From Herbinix hemicellulosilytica (lineage in GTDB: Bacteria; Bacillota; Clostridia; Lachnospirales; Lachnospiraceae): a stretch of 64,000 nucleotides of DNA. Shown piece by piece: positions 34,901 through 44,159 of this stretch; position 1 is the stretch's first letter; each line of letters starts with the position of its first letter. Location: NCBI RefSeq assembly GCF_002904165.1, contig NZ_CVTD020000007.1, positions 1 to 64,000 of the forward strand, written 5' to 3'. The notes beneath the pieces are model-generated. The model ran no database searches and was not told where the DNA came from. It was given only the letters and a program-made list of their open reading frames with translations. Made by a program: the position numbers and the translations under genes.

Positions 34901-35362
34901 ATGAAAAGAATCCTTTACTTTATTCCTGCTTTATGTATGATGATTGTTATATTTGCTTTTTCGTCAAAGCCGGCCGATATTTCCGGAAAAAGCAGTATGA
35001 GAATAGCAAATAAGATCTATTCGGTATATGAAGGTATTACCGGCAGGACAAAAACTGAAGAAGAAAGGCTATATGAGGTAGAAATTTTGGATCATATAGT
35101 GAGAAAAGGAGCACATGTTACGGAGTTTGCCTTGCTTGCCGCAGCTTGGGCCTGGCCGTTATCAAAGTCCGGTTTAAAAGGCATAAAACTGGCCCTGACT
35201 GCAATAGGTTTAACCGTACTTTATGCTGCATCCGATGAGTATCATCAGACTTTTGTTCCCGGAAGAAGCGGAGAAATAAAGGATGTGTGTATCGACAGCA
35301 TAGGTGCATTGATTGGGTATTTTGCTTTTAATGCGCTGGTTTTTATTCGAAGCAAAAGATAA
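34901..35362 (+). CDS. VanZ-like family protein
   Basis: Small membrane protein (153 aa) with four helices. Family motifs: MIVIFAFSSKPADISGKSS near 13-31, then HIVRKGAHVTEFALLAAAW and ASDEYHQTFVPGRSGEIKDV with the acidic and basic residues conserved in VanZ. VanZ gives low teicoplanin resistance in enterococci, but most relatives, including stand-alone ones like this, have no proven role in resistance. The ATG at 34901 has CGGGAG 9 nt upstream; a longer frame from 34835 has no ribosome site. Confidence 0.85.
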   Translation: MKRILYFIPALCMMIVIFAFSSKPADISGKSSMRIANKIYSVYEGITGRTKTEEERLYEVEILDHIVRKGAHVTEFALLAAAWAWPLSKSGLKGIKLALTAIGLTVLYAASDEYHQTFVPGRSGEIKDVCIDSIGALIGYFAFNALVFIRSKR

Positions 35363-35377
35363 ATTGCCAATAGTATA

Positions 35378-35563
35378 TCAGTCTTTTTGGATAAACTGAT
35401 TTTTTACGCTATCATAAACGTAGCCGATGGATGCCAGGGAAGATGTAAGTTCTTCATAATCCGCATGAAGGCTTTGGCATAAATCGTCCAATGAATGAAA
35501 CTCGTTTCTTAATTTTGTGTTGATGTAACTTAAGAGAATATATGGATCTTTAGGGAGATTCAT
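35378..35563 (-). CDS. DUF4250 domain protein
   Basis: A 61-residue protein, MNLPKDPYILLSYINTKLRN..., ending GYVYDSVKNQFIQKD. It fits DUF4250, a small family of unknown function typical of Firmicutes, with an HTH-like helical pattern (LDDLCQSLHADYEELTSSL). ATG 35563 is preceded by AGAGGTGAT; the frame extends to 35587 without a ribosome site. It lies between convergent VanZ-like and divergent rarA genes. Confidence 0.75.
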   Translation of the reverse strand: MNLPKDPYILLSYINTKLRNEFHSLDDLCQSLHADYEELTSSLASIGYVYDSVKNQFIQKD

Positions 35564-35677
35564 TTTATCACCTCTTTTTAAATACACAACTTGTTTTATT
35601 AATTATTATTATGCACATTATCCTTAAAATTGCAATATAAATGGACATTTACTTTAGTATAAACGGGAGGTGGCATT

Positions 35678-37006
35678 GTGGATTTATTTGATTATATGAG
35701 AAACAATGCTCTGGAAAAGGAAGCTCCTTTAGCTTCCAGGCTTCGGCCGCGAACTCTTGATGAGGTGGTTGGCCAAAAACATATTATAGGCAAAGATAAG
35801 CTGCTTTATCGTGCCATTAAAGCGGATAAATTAAGTTCCATAATATTTTACGGCCCTCCCGGGACAGGGAAGACCACTCTTGCCAAGGTTATTGCCAATA
35901 CGACAAGTTCCATATTTATGCAGTTAAATGCAACGACATCAGGCAAGAAAGAAATGGAGTCCGTAATAGAAGAAGCAAAGAGTAATCTGGGAATGTACGG
36001 GAAAAGAACAATCCTGTTTATAGATGAGATTCACAGATTCAATAAAAGCCAGCAAGATTATTTGCTGCCATTTGTTGAAGACGGTACAATTATCCTGATA
36101 GGTGCGACTACCGAAAATCCTTATTTTGAGGTAAATTCAGCCCTTATTTCCAGATCTATTATCTTTGAACTCAAACCTTTGGAAAAGGAAGACATCAAGA
36201 TATTAATTACCAGAGCAGTTACAGATGAAGAACGGGGGCTAGGGGCTTATAAAGTAAAACTCCATGACGATGCCCTGGACTTTTTGGCTGATATGGCCAA
36301 TGGGGATGCAAGGACTGCCCTCAATGCCATAGAATTGGGGGTACTTACAACGGAGAGGTCTGATGACGGATATATTCACATAACATTGGAGGTAGCCTCC
36401 GAATGTATCCAGAAGCGCCCAATCCTATATGATAAAACAGGGGATAATCATTACGATACCATATCGGCATTCATAAAGAGTATGAGAGGATCCGATCCTG
36501 ATGCGGCCGTTTACTATCTGGCACGGATGTTGTATGCGGGAGAAGATGTGGCTTTTATTGCAAGAAGGATTATGATATGTGCCGCCGAAGATGTAGGAAA
36601 CGCCGATCCGAACGCTTTAGTTGTTGCGGTAAGTGCTTCTTTGGCAGCGGAAAGGTTAGGCATGCCAGAAGCTCAGATAGTACTTTCACAGGCAGCGATA
36701 TATGTAGCATCTGCACCGAAAAGCAATTCGGCAGTCAAGGCAATAGGAGAGGCAATGAGAGTAGTTGAGACTGTAAAGACGGCATCCATTCCCCCTTATC
36801 TTAAGGATGCCCATTATAAGGGAGCTGAAAAACTTGGGCATGGAATAGGCTATAAATATGCCCATGATTATAAGAATAATTATGTCAAGCAGCAATATCT
36901 GCCGGATGAAATCAAAGACTATGTATTTTATGTTCCGTCTGACAACGGTTATGAGAAAACCATTAAAGAATATTTTAAGAGAATAAAAGAGGAAGCAGAG
37001 GTTTAA
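35678..37006 (+). CDS. rarA: Replication-associated recombination protein A
   Basis: AAA+ ATPase (RarA/MgsA/WRNIP1) that acts at stalled replication forks with SSB. Walker A GPPGTGKTT near 59-67, Walker B ILFIDEIHRFNKSQQD near 107-122, sensor 1 GATTENPYFEVN, and the MgsA C-terminal tetramerisation domain with KSMRGSDPDAAVYYLARML and RRIMICAAEDVGNADP. Starts with GTG, with GGGAGGTGG upstream. The length of 442 aa is standard. Monocistronic, terminator at 37108. Confidence 0.97.
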   Translation: MDLFDYMRNNALEKEAPLASRLRPRTLDEVVGQKHIIGKDKLLYRAIKADKLSSIIFYGPPGTGKTTLAKVIANTTSSIFMQLNATTSGKKEMESVIEEAKSNLGMYGKRTILFIDEIHRFNKSQQDYLLPFVEDGTIILIGATTENPYFEVNSALISRSIIFELKPLEKEDIKILITRAVTDEERGLGAYKVKLHDDALDFLADMANGDARTALNAIELGVLTTERSDDGYIHITLEVASECIQKRPILYDKTGDNHYDTISAFIKSMRGSDPDAAVYYLARMLYAGEDVAFIARRIMICAAEDVGNADPNALVVAVSASLAAERLGMPEAQIVLSQAAIYVASAPKSNSAVKAIGEAMRVVETVKTASIPPYLKDAHYKGAEKLGHGIGYKYAHDYKNNYVKQQYLPDEIKDYVFYVPSDNGYEKTIKEYFKRIKEEAEV

Positions 37007-37107
37007 TCATATATAAAGAGCCAATTAAAACTGCATTTAGTTTATAAGAAGAAATATGATTAATTGAACATTTTTTGATGAGGGTATCAATTATATAAAA
37101 TAAGATT

Positions 37108-37146
37108 AAAGGGGTTGCCGCATAATATGTGGCAACCCCCTTTTTA
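37108..37146. terminator. rarA terminator
   Basis: AAAGGGGTTGCC (37108-37119) with GGCAACCCCC (37131-37140), then TTTTT. An A-run on the other side makes it usable by the convergent gene too. Confidence 0.9.
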
Positions 37147-37156
37147 AATTGGATAT

Positions 37157-37414
37157 TTACTCGTTTTCGCTATTGTCAGTATCTTCAGGATCATTAAAAT
37201 TATAATCCTTTATATCCTGTTTTTTATACACCCGTTCATAGACTGCTAAAAATAAGTGTATCATAATGGGGATAATTACTGTGCAAAAAGCACTTGCCAT
37301 AAATAATCCCGGTGCCTTATCCGAGGCAAAGATAGCTAAAAGCAAGGTTACTAAATACAGAGACAATATAGCTATGATACCGATTATGGCACTAATTCTT
37401 TTTACTTTGTTCAT
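37157..37414 (-). CDS. Small two-helix membrane protein
   Basis: 85 residues with two hydrophobic helices (about 8-30 and 37-61) and an acidic C-terminal tail ending DNSENE. I do not recognise a family. GAGGTAAC lies upstream of the ATG. It follows the chemoreceptor gene by 24 nt on the same strand and is probably co-transcribed with it. Confidence 0.65.
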   Translation of the reverse strand: MNKVKRISAIIGIIAILSLYLVTLLLAIFASDKAPGLFMASAFCTVIIPIMIHLFLAVYERVYKKQDIKDYNFNDPEDTDNSENE

Positions 37415-37438
37415 ATGTTACCTCTTTATTATAATGTT

Positions 37439-39550
37439 TTATACCGTAAATTTCTGTATTTCCTTGGCTAGATTATCAGCATAGGTGTCCAGGCGCACAG
37501 CGGCTTCATTAAGGCTTTCAACAGAACGCAGCTGATCGTCTGAGGTCTGGCTTACGTTATTGGAAGCAGCCGCAATTTCTTCCAGTACGGCAGATATATT
37601 TTCAATAGCTGCCAAAGTTGTAACTCTAGTAGTATTTATACTGTCAACATTATCGGATATTTCCTGTAAAAATACAACCAATTTTTCAACACTTTCATTA
37701 ATTTCCTGATAGGAATCGGTTGTATTTTTTACTGCACTTTCCTGAAGTTTAAGGGCATTTTCAACATTTCTTGCGGTTTCAACCAGATTTTTGGTGTCTT
37801 TTATTATACTGTCTATAATTTTCTTAATATCGTTGACTGACGATTTGGATTGCTCAGCCAGATTTCTGATCTCATCAGCAACTACTGCAAAACCTCTGCC
37901 GTATTCACCTGCATGGGAAGCTTCAATAGATGCATTAAGTGACAGCAGGTTGGTCTGGTTGGCTATATCGTTAATAACATTTATGATTCTGTTGATTGAT
38001 GAAGATTTTTCGGCCAGTTTTTCTATTTCACTGATTATGCCCTTAGTAATGGAAATTGTGGAAGAGGTCTGTTTATTCAGTTCGTCGGATACAACGGTTC
38101 CTTCTAGTACCCGTTGTTTAGTATTTCCTGCAATCTGGCCTATTTCCTTAGTATTTTCACTTACTACCTCGATCTTTTTGCTCAATGTGTCCATCTGAAG
38201 CAAGCACTGTTCGGCTTCAAGTGCCTGTGAGTTGACGCCTTGTTCAATTTCATTCATGGCCCTTGATATATCTTCGGAAGATTTTAAAAATGCCTCGGAA
38301 GCCTTTGACACTTTGGAAGACGACTGTGATACTTCCAAACTCAGGTCTTTTACCTGCTGGATTAGTTTTTTCATATTATCTATTGTAGTCTGCAATTCTG
38401 TGGACAGGGCTTTAAATTCGTCTTTTCTGTTGGCAGAAAATTGAACCGTAAGGTCGCCTTGAGCAGCTTTTCTTAATGCTGAATTTATTTTGCTGATAGT
38501 ATTTTTTATGTCGGTGGATAACAGTGCTGCGGTAAGCAATGCAATAAAGCAGGCGATTACAACTATAACAAATGTAGTACGTCTGATATTGTTGGCTTGT
38601 CTGTTTATTACTGACAAAGGAGTCAGTGAACATACCATAGCTCCCGTGTCGCCTACTTTTGAGTAAATGAAAAGATAAGGCTTTCCTTTATAGGTTACGT
38701 CGTATGAACCGGAAATATTTTCAGATGCTACGGCTTCCTGATAAAATGTTTGGTTTGTAAATATTACATCATCCGAAAGAGGCGCTTCTTTCTTGGACAT
38801 ATCTATTATTTCACGCCCGTCGGGAGTTATTAATCCTAAAAATCCGGAAGCATCAAATGATAAATTTGCAAGGATGTTCTTAACCGTATCGGCTTTTACT
38901 TCTATAATGAGAACGGAGTCTAAGCTACCTAATAATCTGACTAAACGAATGGAATAAACATCATGGTTTGTCTGAAGTTTTTCATCCAGATAATCGTCCT
39001 GGCCATCCCATAAAATATTAAAAGGATTTTTCAGTAAATACTGGCCGATTTCGGTTTCTGAAAATTCGTCAAAAAAAGTATCACTGATTTGAATCTTTGT
39101 AGAAATAATTGGTTTGGCTTTACTTGATATTATGTAAATATTTTTGATAAACTCGTCAGATGTGAGTCTTGCTGCAATAGATTTTGAAGTGGTATTCTTC
39201 AGGTTCATCAGTTCAACAACATCGCCTTTGTTTTGCAGATATTTTGTAAGATTATTATCGCTGGCATATTGGTTGCTGGTAGATTTGACATTGTCAAAAC
39301 CAAATCGTAAATATTCCGCAGCCATATTAATGGAGTCGGCTGTAGACTTTTTGTAATTGCTTATAATTCCCGAAGAAGCCAGATTATATGACACAATTCC
39401 GAGCAATATAATACAAAAAACCGGAATTAAGAACATGGCAATCAATTTTGATCTTAATGATGTAAATAAACCCCCATTGTTTGAATTTACCAACTCTTTT
39501 TTGAAATTGCGAAAAAAAGATGTTGATTTTTCATAAAACTTTTTAAACAT
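37439..39550 (-). CDS. Methyl-accepting chemotaxis protein
   Basis: Transmembrane chemoreceptor of 703 residues. TM1 at about 33-55, an extracytoplasmic sensing region of about 270 residues (double-Cache-like), TM2 near 330-350, a HAMP domain ([21 protein letters not shown] region) and a long cytoplasmic signalling coiled coil with the hairpin tip [18 protein letters not shown]. The ligand is unknown. No flagellar or che genes are in the window. The ATG is preceded by GGGGGAAAAG. The next gene on the strand is a small membrane protein. Confidence 0.93.
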   Translation of the reverse strand: MFKKFYEKSTSFFRNFKKELVNSNNGGLFTSLRSKLIAMFLIPVFCIILLGIVSYNLASSGIISNYKKSTADSINMAAEYLRFGFDNVKSTSNQYASDNNLTKYLQNKGDVVELMNLKNTTSKSIAARLTSDEFIKNIYIISSKAKPIISTKIQISDTFFDEFSETEIGQYLLKNPFNILWDGQDDYLDEKLQTNHDVYSIRLVRLLGSLDSVLIIEVKADTVKNILANLSFDASGFLGLITPDGREIIDMSKKEAPLSDDVIFTNQTFYQEAVASENISGSYDVTYKGKPYLFIYSKVGDTGAMVCSLTPLSVINRQANNIRRTTFVIVVIACFIALLTAALLSTDIKNTISKINSALRKAAQGDLTVQFSANRKDEFKALSTELQTTIDNMKKLIQQVKDLSLEVSQSSSKVSKASEAFLKSSEDISRAMNEIEQGVNSQALEAEQCLLQMDTLSKKIEVVSENTKEIGQIAGNTKQRVLEGTVVSDELNKQTSSTISITKGIISEIEKLAEKSSSINRIINVINDIANQTNLLSLNASIEASHAGEYGRGFAVVADEIRNLAEQSKSSVNDIKKIIDSIIKDTKNLVETARNVENALKLQESAVKNTTDSYQEINESVEKLVVFLQEISDNVDSINTTRVTTLAAIENISAVLEEIAAASNNVSQTSDDQLRSVESLNEAAVRLDTYADNLAKEIQKFTV

Positions 39551-39688
39551 TACTTTTCCCCCTAAGCAATAATTATAGTATAGCCCCTTTTTGTGTAAGT
39601 AATTATAACATTATACACAATATGATTCAATAGAACATAATATAAAGGTAATTTGGTGCATAATTTTGTCAAAATAAGATGTTTTTTA

Positions 39689-39754
39689 TTATACCCATCT
39701 GATTTGGTAAAGTGTTTAATTTTAAACTTTACTGAAATTGTCATATGGGTGTAA
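39689..39754. repeat. Long imperfect inverted repeat between divergent genes
   Basis: TTATACCCAT (39689-39698) pairs with ATGGGTGTAA (39745-39754). Inside it, ATTTGGTAAAG pairs with CTTTACTGAAAT and TTTAA with TTAAA, giving a 66-nt fold-back. The mcp (-) and the gene at 39867 (+) diverge from here, so a terminator is not expected. The remainder of 39551-39866 holds nothing else recognisable. Confidence 0.5.
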
Positions 39755-39866
39755 TATGGTAATAAATAAGTTGATATACACTTTATAATGTAACAGATAA
39801 GGTATTTATTAACTATAGGAAATTTGTTGTAATTTAAGAAAATAAGTCGAATATTAGGAGGTATTT

Positions 39867-40373
39867 ATGAATTCCGAATTCCGAAAGCCTTTTGAGTATA
39901 GAGAAGATAATAAAGGACTATTGATATTGTTTATAATTATGATACTTGGCATAGACCCTTTGCAGTCTTTATCTTTTGCATCCCAGGAGTACAAGTATAT
40001 GGGGCATATTCCTATACTAGGAGTATTGTTTTTTGTTATAGGAGGTATATTTATTCTTTATACGATTTATACCGCTGTTGTAGTATTCAGAATGAAAGAA
40101 AATTTTTCTTGCGCAGCCAAAAAATATATAATTATAAGAACCCTTTATTCTGTTTTGAATTATTTAATTATATTTTTTAATATATTAAAAAAGGAAAATT
40201 TAATTGGAAATTCGGCAGATCAATATGAGTCGTTCGGCAAAATGATTGTAGGTGAATTAGTTGTTCCTTTGCTTTATATATTATCATTCAGTTTAGCATG
40301 GTATCTGTATTTTACTTTTTCAAAAAGGTGCAGGAATGCTAAGATGCATAAGGATATGAAAGATAAAACATGA
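39867..40373 (+). CDS. Four-helix membrane protein of unknown function
   Basis: 168 residues with four hydrophobic segments (about 18-35, 50-72, 88-106 and 128-150) and a basic tail (SKRCRNAKMHKDMKDK). The order resembles DUF2569-type proteins but the match is weak, so I leave it as hypothetical. TTAGGAGG lies upstream of the ATG. Codon use is as AT-rich as the neighbours. Monocistronic. Confidence 0.6.
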   Translation: MNSEFRKPFEYREDNKGLLILFIIMILGIDPLQSLSFASQEYKYMGHIPILGVLFFVIGGIFILYTIYTAVVVFRMKENFSCAAKKYIIIRTLYSVLNYLIIFFNILKKENLIGNSADQYESFGKMIVGELVVPLLYILSFSLAWYLYFTFSKRCRNAKMHKDMKDKT

Positions 40374-40624
40374 TGGTGAAATAATATATTGAAATGTGAA
40401 AAGAAATGTGAAAATTTCTTGAAAAATTAAATTTCGATATAAATGTTCAATAAATCATGCCGATAAAATGTATAAAATATAATGATTTCTAAAATCATAC
40501 CAGTTTAATTTTATAAGATATGTTCATATTTAAGAGTATGATAATATAAATGCTAAGTTATGAAGTATGTAATAATGTTTATGTCTGAATATTCATGCAA
40601 TATCTATTTGTTAGGCACTTTATA
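40374..40624. other. AT-rich spacer upstream of htrA
   Basis: No ORF with a ribosome site and no RNA recognised in about 250 nt before the htrA promoter. Confidence 0.4.
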
Positions 40625-40653
40625 TTGACAAAAATTGTATAATTTTATAAAAT
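40625..40653 (+). promoter_or_regulatory. Promoter of the HtrA gene
   Basis: TTGACA (40625-40630), 17 nt, TAAAAT (40648-40653). The 5' leader would be about 205 nt before the GTG start. Confidence 0.7.
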
Positions 40654-40865
40654 TTGAGTATAGCTTCCATAAATGTATCATAGGCGTTTTAACATTCCTT
40701 TTAGCTGCTAATGCATTCGCGCGAGTATTTGTTTAAATTTAAAAGGAGGTTTAAAACGCTTTATTATATTTATTGCTTTAAGAGTACATAAACTTGGGAC
40801 ATTATATGATTTCATTTTATTCTTTATTCATTCCCGTATGCAATAACTCGTTGGAGGTGATAAGT

Positions 40866-42074
40866 GTGTTTGATGATCGATTTTTAAATTACGAAATATC
40901 AAAAAAGAATAAGAGAAAAAAAGCAGGAAGTATTTTGGGAACGGTTTTTTTGCTGATTGCCAGCTGCCTTATGACAGGCTTTATTACAGGAAGAGCAATA
41001 TATACGAAGCTATCCGATGAGATTAAAGAACTAAGAGTAAAAACGCAACAGAAAGAATATATTATATCAGATTCAGATATTACCCTCGAAAATGCCCTGC
41101 TGCTTGCCACAGACGGGGAAATGTCAGTAAAAAATATTGCAAAAAAAGTCGGACCGTCTATTGTCGGTATAAGAATGGTAACAAAAAGCCCGAGATATTG
41201 GTATTCCACAGATGAAATGACCGAATCTGAGTATGAAGGATCAGGCATTATAATAAGCAATGACGGATATATTATGACAAATTATCATGTGGTACAGTAT
41301 GCCGATCCTAAAAATTCACTGAGCAAAAATACAACATTGGAAGTTTTTCTTTCGGATAAGCAGCAGGCAGCGGCTAAATTTATAGGTGGGGATTCAAAAA
41401 CCGATCTGGCTGTAATAAAAATTGACAAGAAAAATCTTCCGGCCGCAATCTTGGGCGATTCGGACGAACTTGAAGTAGGTGAACTGGCAGTTGCAATCGG
41501 TAATCCGTTGGGGCTGGAGTTTCAGGGTACCGTAACTGTAGGAGTAATAAGCGCCCTTAACAGGACAATAAATATAAATGATAAAGTCCTAAATTTAATT
41601 CAGACTGATGCCGCCATAAATCCTGGCAACAGCGGTGGAGCCCTGGTTAATTCCAAAGGGCAGGTTATAGGTATCAATACCGCAAAAATATCTGTTAGCG
41701 GTGTGGAAGGACTGGGGTTTGCCATACCTATAAACGAAGCTAAGCCTATTATTGATCAGCTTATAATGTTTGGTTATGTAAAAGGAAGACCGTTTATAGG
41801 CATAAGCGGAAAGGAAATCACTGAGCAGTTATCCCGCTATTACGGTTTGCCGGTAGGAATTTATATTGTTGAAGTTGTTCCAGGAAGCGGAGCGGAAAAA
41901 GCCGGTATTAAAAACGGAGACATACTTATTTCCCTTGCCGGGAAAGAAGTCCGTACTATGACAGAACTGGACAAAATCAAAGAAAATTATAAAGCAGGAG
42001 ATACGGTAAAGGCGGTTGTAGTAAGAAACGGCAAAAAAATTACTCTTACCCTTACTTTTAGTGAAGAACAGTAG
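40866..42074 (+). CDS. htrA: HtrA/DegP-type serine protease with PDZ domain
   Basis: Membrane-anchored quality-control protease. A basic cytoplasmic N-terminus and one helix at about 22-45, then the trypsin-like domain with His141 (MTNYHVV), Asp180 (KTDLAVIKI) and Ser256 (NPGNSGGAL), and one PDZ domain with GIYIVEVVPGSGAEKAGIKNGDI. GTG 40866 is chosen because GGAGGTGA lies 5 nt upstream; a frame opening at 40794 has no ribosome site. A single PDZ and N-terminal anchor fit the Gram-positive HtrA/YkdA group. A terminator follows. Confidence 0.92.
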   Translation: MFDDRFLNYEISKKNKRKKAGSILGTVFLLIASCLMTGFITGRAIYTKLSDEIKELRVKTQQKEYIISDSDITLENALLLATDGEMSVKNIAKKVGPSIVGIRMVTKSPRYWYSTDEMTESEYEGSGIIISNDGYIMTNYHVVQYADPKNSLSKNTTLEVFLSDKQQAAAKFIGGDSKTDLAVIKIDKKNLPAAILGDSDELEVGELAVAIGNPLGLEFQGTVTVGVISALNRTININDKVLNLIQTDAAINPGNSGGALVNSKGQVIGINTAKISVSGVEGLGFAIPINEAKPIIDQLIMFGYVKGRPFIGISGKEITEQLSRYYGLPVGIYIVEVVPGSGAEKAGIKNGDILISLAGKEVRTMTELDKIKENYKAGDTVKAVVVRNGKKITLTLTFSEEQ

Positions 42075-42123
42075 ATTTAAAATTACTTAAAACATAAAGA
42101 AATATAAGAACCTGCCGCTTTAT

Positions 42124-42157
42124 AAAAAGCCTGGCATTAAATGTGCCGGGCTTTTTT
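42124..42157 (+). terminator. htrA terminator
   Basis: AAAAAGCCTGGCA with TGCCGGGCTTTTTT, one G-U pair. Confidence 0.85.
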
Positions 42158-42457
42158 AGATACGCTCAGGATTTACATAATATAAAGGCTTATAATACGT
42201 TTATCAGGAATTATCGCCAAAGCTTCGGAAACAGAAAAAATGAATATAGGCTTAATCTATGGTCTGTTACCTTAGCGTATAGTAGTGGGAAGTGTATCAT
42301 AAGCATGGGTTTATTAGTTAAATCAAATGATTATTTATTCATTATAACAAAAAAATCGGTATCAAATTTGAAAAAATTGGTCTCTATTAAGATTGAATAA
42401 TAAAAAGTACAGTTTTATAATTAATAAAACAGGATTTGATTGGAGGATATTTTTGTT
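42158..42457. other. Spacer before the PII-like gene
   Basis: 300 nt. An 85-codon frame covers 42143-42400 but starts inside the htrA terminator, has no ribosome site and no family look, so I do not call it. Confidence 0.4.
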
Positions 42458-42811
42458 ATGAGACTCTTTTTTTATGTACTGAATAAGACAGAGTATCTGG
42501 ATACTCTGCTGGATGAGTTTGCCCATAACGGTATTAATGGGGCAACCATTATTGAAAGTACAGGTATGGCGAAAATTTTAAGCAGTAAGTATGACGAAGA
42601 TGAACTGCCGTTTTTGGCATCCTTACGTAACTTTCTTAACCCGGAAAGAGAAAACAGTTATGTAATATTTATGATTATAGAAGATGAGCAGCTTAACAAA
42701 GTAGTTGATATTATAGAAAATATTGTTGGTGACCTAACACAAGACAATAACGGAGTAGTATTCAGCTTTCCAATAGATTATGCAAAGGGGATAAAGAGAA
42801 ATGGAAAATGA
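42458..42811 (+). CDS. PII/CutA-like small regulatory protein
   Basis: 117 residues with an alternating strand-helix pattern of a ferredoxin-like PII/CutA fold: MRLFFYVLNKTEYLDTLLDEFAHNGINGATII, then YVIFMIIEDEQLNKVVDIIENIVGDL and a closing strand GVVFSFPIDYAKG. PII-like proteins often lie beside the transporter they gate in response to nucleotides. Here the gene overlaps an antiporter gene by 11 nt, so control of that antiporter is likely. ATG 42458 has TGGAGG 11 nt upstream. The ligand is unknown. Confidence 0.65.
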   Translation: MRLFFYVLNKTEYLDTLLDEFAHNGINGATIIESTGMAKILSSKYDEDELPFLASLRNFLNPERENSYVIFMIIEDEQLNKVVDIIENIVGDLTQDNNGVVFSFPIDYAKGIKRNGK

Positions 42812-43979
42812 AGTAATATTTGACGTGGCACTCCTTCTTATATCGGGAATTCTGTTTGGCAGGTTAGTTAAAAAAATAAAATTGCCTAATGTGACTGGCT
42901 ACTTGATAGCCGGTCTTTTATTGGGACCTTCTGTATTAAATATTATTTCTGCAGATATGGTGGAAAATTTTAATCTTATATCTGATATAGCGCTGGGTTT
43001 TATAGCATTTTCTATAGGAACCGAATTTAACCTGAAGTATTTTAAGAAGGTAGGAATCGCGCCTATTTTAATTGCAACAACGGAATCATTTGGGGCTATA
43101 ATTTTTGTTTTAGGGGCCCTTGTACTGCTGGGATTTGATTTAAAACTGTCGATTATGCTTGGAGCTATAGCTGCCGCTACAGCGCCTGCACAGACTATAG
43201 CGGTCATTAACCAGTACAAAGCAAAAGGTTCCTTGACATCAATGCTGATAAGTGTTGTAGCTATTGATGATGCAACGGCTTTAATCGGATTTGGCTTTGC
43301 CACAGCAATTGTTAATATGATGAGCAGCCAAAAGAATTTTAACCTTCTTTTAGCTTTGCTTTCTCCTTTTTATGAGATATTAATATCTTTTGTAATTGGC
43401 GCATGCCTAAGTTTTATAATGAAATTTATGTTCCGCTGGTTTAAAAAACCTTCAAACCGCTTATGTATTATAATTTCATTTATTTTATTTACTTATTGGA
43501 CATCTGTAATGTTAGGCGGCTCTCCGCTGATGGCATGTATGACATTGGGAGGAGTTTTGGCAAATATATTCACTGATATCAATAAAATTGTCGAAATCAC
43601 TGAAGCCTTTAACCCTCCGATTTTAATGCTGTTTTTTGTGGTATCCGGGGCAGGTTTCAAGATTTCTGCTCTTAAAGGTATCGGAATTATCGGTGTTGTT
43701 TATGTAGTGGCAAGAGTCATAGGAAAATGCCTTGGAGCCTGGTTTGGCGGTGTTGTTACAAAACAGGAAGAAAAGATTTGCAAATATCTTGGACCTACCT
43801 TGATGCCTCAGGCAGGAGTGGCCTTGGGACTGGTTGCAGTGGCAAGCAGGATTGTCCCTGATTATGCTGCTCAGATAAGAGTTATAGTCCTTTGCTCTAC
43901 ATTTATATATTCTATTATTGGTCCCGCCGTATCAAAGGCTTCACTGGTAAAAGCCGGCGAAATTGTAACTGATAAGTAA
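42801..43979 (+). CDS. Cation:proton antiporter (CPA2 family)
   Basis: Membrane antiporter of 392 residues with about 12 helices, in the KefB/NapA-type CPA2 family. It shows KKIKLPNVTGYLIAGLLLGPS near 24-44, GFIAFSIGTEFNLKYFKK, TAPAQTIAVINQYKAKGSLT and VAIDDATALIGF (the ion-binding Asp pair). It has no C-terminal TrkA domains, so the PII-like partner may supply regulation. The ATG has AAAGGGG upstream, inside the end of the previous gene. The exchanged ion (Na+ or K+) is not clear. Confidence 0.87.
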   Translation: MENEVIFDVALLLISGILFGRLVKKIKLPNVTGYLIAGLLLGPSVLNIISADMVENFNLISDIALGFIAFSIGTEFNLKYFKKVGIAPILIATTESFGAIIFVLGALVLLGFDLKLSIMLGAIAAATAPAQTIAVINQYKAKGSLTSMLISVVAIDDATALIGFGFATAIVNMMSSQKNFNLLLALLSPFYEILISFVIGACLSFIMKFMFRWFKKPSNRLCIIISFILFTYWTSVMLGGSPLMACMTLGGVLANIFTDINKIVEITEAFNPPILMLFFVVSGAGFKISALKGIGIIGVVYVVARVIGKCLGAWFGGVVTKQEEKICKYLGPTLMPQAGVALGLVAVASRIVPDYAAQIRVIVLCSTFIYSIIGPAVSKASLVKAGEIVTDK

Positions 43980-44037
43980 AAGCAAATTTAAATAAATATA
44001 ACTGAGATTACGGTACATTAGCTAAAATTGCTTTTTA
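43977..44037 (+). terminator. Possible terminator of the antiporter operon
   Basis: AAAAGCAAATTTA near 43978-43990 pairs with TAAAATTGCTTTTT (44023-44036) over 12 of 13 positions with a loop of about 32 nt, ending in a T-run. Confidence 0.5.
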
Positions 44038-44159
44038 ATACATAGGATTTACGTTTAATGGCACAAGTTTGACATATTTTTGCTTTATAATAATACAAAA
44101 TTAATCAAATTATGAAAAATATTTAAGGAATGTAAAAATAATACCGAGGAGGAAACCGG

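Noticed and set aside
39551-39688. Sigma-28 or sigma-A promoter of the chemoreceptor gene
   Set aside because: A TTGACA on the minus strand has no -10 at 16-18 nt, and no sigma-D-type TAAA/GCCGATAA pair is seen.
42143-42400. 85-codon ORF after htrA
   Set aside because: Starts inside the htrA terminator, no ribosome site, no recognisable pattern.
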